Shown: piece by piece, positions 62,187 to 64,000 of the stretch
Numbering within the stretch: position 1 is the first letter of the stretch
Layout of the letters: every line of letters begins with the position of its first letter
Source of the DNA: Flavobacteriales bacterium
GTDB taxonomy: Bacteria; Bacteroidota; Bacteroidia; NS11-12g; UBA955
Length of the DNA stretch: 64,000 bases
Assembly: GCA_002737705.1 (NCBI GenBank)
Contig: NSIM01000004.1
Coordinates: forward strand, 1 to 64,000
Direction: 5' to 3'
Program-made: the position numbers and the translations under genes
The notes under the pieces: model-generated
Databases searched by the model: none
What the model was told of the DNA's origin: nothing
The model's input: only the letters and a program-made list of their open reading frames with translations

Positions 62187-63422
62187 ATGGATGAGATAGA
62201 ACAGAATAATCCGGCGCGCGCCCTATTCAACAAAGCAAAGACCGCCTTTGCTTTAGGGGAGATTTACGAAGCCAATATAGTTATTCGAAAGGCAATAGAA
62301 TTTGAAGCCAACGAGGAATATATTTCCCTTGCCAAGGATATAAAACGAGAAATCGGACTCAAATCCCTTCGTAAAGCACAAGTTTTATTTGATCGTGAAC
62401 AGTATCATGAATCTTTGGATGAGGCCACCAAAGCACTCGACTTGCTTGAAGAATCTGTCGAAGCCGAAGAAATTATTACCCATATCAAATTGCGTATTAA
62501 GAAGACAAAATCTAATCGACGCTATATTGGGATAGCAGCTATATTGTTTCTGGTTATTGTTATATCAATTGTTTGGGTATCTTACGGCAGTTATAGTGAT
62601 GAAAATGATGCTTTTAAAGAGGCTGAGGCGCAAATGAGTATTGCTGCGTATCAACACTTTTTAGTGCAGTATCCAAAAGGAAAATTCGCAAAAAGAGCCA
62701 GGGAAACCATTAAATCTATTGATGAGCAAGATGAGTCCCTTTGGAATTTTGCTGTCAACGCACCCAGTAAAATAACTTTAGAGCGATATCTATTCAAAAT
62801 GGAATCCCTGGGTGGAACACATGTTTCCAGTGCCAGACTCATGATAGACTCCTTCGATTTTGATGGCGCATTAAAAGAAAATTCCTTAGAAGCAATTCAA
62901 AAATACATAGCCGTTCATCCCAATGGAAATTATCTGCCAACTGCGAAACGTTTGCTGATTACATTGGTTACACCCGAGGAAAGAAATGAATTGTTGGTTT
63001 ACTTCAATACATTTTATGAATTATATGCCAGTGGTAATCATGAATCCTTGATGGGATATTTTAATTCCGTTACAAAGCGTTTTATGAATAAAACAGATAT
63101 CTCGAAAGCCGATTTGCTCTTGTTGTTTAATAAAAATCAAGACGGATATTCAAGTGAGAATATTTCCATGGATTCATCAACTTTCGCAGTTGAAAAGGCG
63201 CTTAATGGAAATTATACCATTCATTTTACGATTGACGCAAACAAAAAAAAGAATATTGGTGACAATTCACTCAAGGGCAAAACAAAGCGTTTGGCCAAGA
63301 AATTTCGTGGAGAAAGGACTACGGTTTCGTATTACAGCAATCAAAGGGTTGAATTAATTCTAACACCTGAAAAGAAAATTAACTCTTATACAGTCCGTTT
63401 GCTGAGTTCAATAAAACGCTAA
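62187..63422 (+). CDS. hypothetical TPR-like protein with central TM helix and extracytoplasmic C-terminal domain
   Basis: N-terminal helical repeats, TM IGIAAILFLVIVISIVWV, C-terminal alpha/beta domain. Confidence 0.6.
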   Translation: MDEIEQNNPARALFNKAKTAFALGEIYEANIVIRKAIEFEANEEYISLAKDIKREIGLKSLRKAQVLFDREQYHESLDEATKALDLLEESVEAEEIITHIKLRIKKTKSNRRYIGIAAILFLVIVISIVWVSYGSYSDENDAFKEAEAQMSIAAYQHFLVQYPKGKFAKRARETIKSIDEQDESLWNFAVNAPSKITLERYLFKMESLGGTHVSSARLMIDSFDFDGALKENSLEAIQKYIAVHPNGNYLPTAKRLLITLVTPEERNELLVYFNTFYELYASGNHESLMGYFNSVTKRFMNKTDISKADLLLLFNKNQDGYSSENISMDSSTFAVEKALNGNYTIHFTIDANKKKNIGDNSLKGKTKRLAKKFRGERTTVSYYSNQRVELILTPEKKINSYTVRLLSSIKR

Positions 63423-63446
63423 CTCCTTCCTCTAAAATCTTTTTAC

Positions 63447-63468
63447 ATTGAAGTCGTATTGAAGTCGT
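63447..63468. promoter_or_regulatory. perfect 11-bp tandem direct repeat upstream of rhodopsin (ATTGAAGTCGT x2)
   Basis: read directly: ATTGAAGTCGTATTGAAGTCGT. Confidence 0.6.
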
Positions 63469-63585
63469 TCACTTGTTGATAATTAAAAATTGTCAAAGGC
63501 ACTATTGTCATGTTCAATGATTATTTGATTAACAAAAAAATGTGTTTTCATTATTTTATAACTATTATTGCTTAAAATATAAAAA

Positions 63586-64000
63586 ATGACACATTTAACA
63601 ACCTTACTACCAATCGCCTCTGACAATTACGTAGCATTTACGTTTTTTACCGGAACAATGGCCATGATGGCCGCATCCTTATTCTTCTTTTTTGAACTGA
63701 GTAACACAAAGCCAGAATGGAGGACTTCCATTCTTGTTTCTGGCTTAATTACTTTCATTGCAGCAGTGCATTACTACTACATGAGAGATTACAACTTAGG
63801 TACTGGTCAGTCACCTATCTTCTTCCGATATGTGGATTGGATTCTTACTGTTCCATTAATGTGTGTTGAGTTTTATTTAATTACCAAAAAAGCAGGTGCA
63901 AAAATTAACTTGTTATGGAAATTGATTTTTGCTTCTCTAATTATGTTGATTACTGGTTATTTTGGAGAAGCAGTTTACAAAGGTTCAGCCGCAATATGGG
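63586..64000 (+). CDS. microbial rhodopsin (proteorhodopsin-type light-driven proton pump), truncated by window end
   Basis: own translation MTHLTTLLPIASDNYVAFTFFTGTMAMMAASLFFFFELSNTKPEWRTSILVSGLITFIAAVHYYYMRDYNLGTGQSPIFFRYVDWILTVPLMCVEFYLITKKAGAKINLLWKLIFASLIMLITGYFGEAVYKGSAAIW...; helix C RYVDWILTVPLMCVE. Confidence 0.96.
   Translation, partial: MTHLTTLLPIASDNYVAFTFFTGTMAMMAASLFFFFELSNTKPEWRTSILVSGLITFIAAVHYYYMRDYNLGTGQSPIFFRYVDWILTVPLMCVEFYLITKKAGAKINLLWKLIFASLIMLITGYFGEAVYKGSAAIW

Noticed and set aside
1-64000. CRISPR arrays, transposases, prophage or rRNA genes
   Set aside because: No spaced direct-repeat array, IS-like inverted repeats with a transposase ORF, phage structural genes or rRNA sequence seen on reading.

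Overview
This is a 64 kb chromosomal window from a Bacteroidota-type genome. Support for that assignment: TTTG-N19-TAnnTTTG promoters, T9SS C-terminal sorting domains, a DUF1800/DUF1501 pair, and tRNA-Gln-prs-rplY order. Most of the window is housekeeping and envelope genes: rsfS, birA, prs, rplY, SOD, pnuC, M16 peptidase, nrnA-like, rfbB, cysS, rsmE, purD, exbBD, two ABC exporters, comF, ftsH, kynU, hflX, msrB, polA, glycosyltransferases and LysE. I saw no CRISPR array, transposase or rRNA. Three places deserve a second look. (1) The left end (1-3.8 kb) has a STAS-less SulP anion transporter 2 bp upstream of a beta-carbonic anhydrase. It is preceded by a truncated relic of a second SulP gene that ends at a G10 homopolymer. 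A TetR regulator is divergently oriented, and the shared promoter region holds two 13-bp palindromes exactly 20 bp apart. The block abuts the 3' end of a tRNA-Glu. (2) The right edge (63586-64000) contains a truncated microbial rhodopsin that the ORF track misses. It has a DTE proton-pump motif and Met at the spectral-tuning position, and a perfect 11-bp tandem repeat lies upstream. (3) Several 'empty' intergenic regions carry short protein-like relics. The clearest is a 20-codon NuoL signature ([20 protein letters not shown]) between rplY and SOD. All family calls come from reading motifs in the translations. No database search was possible.
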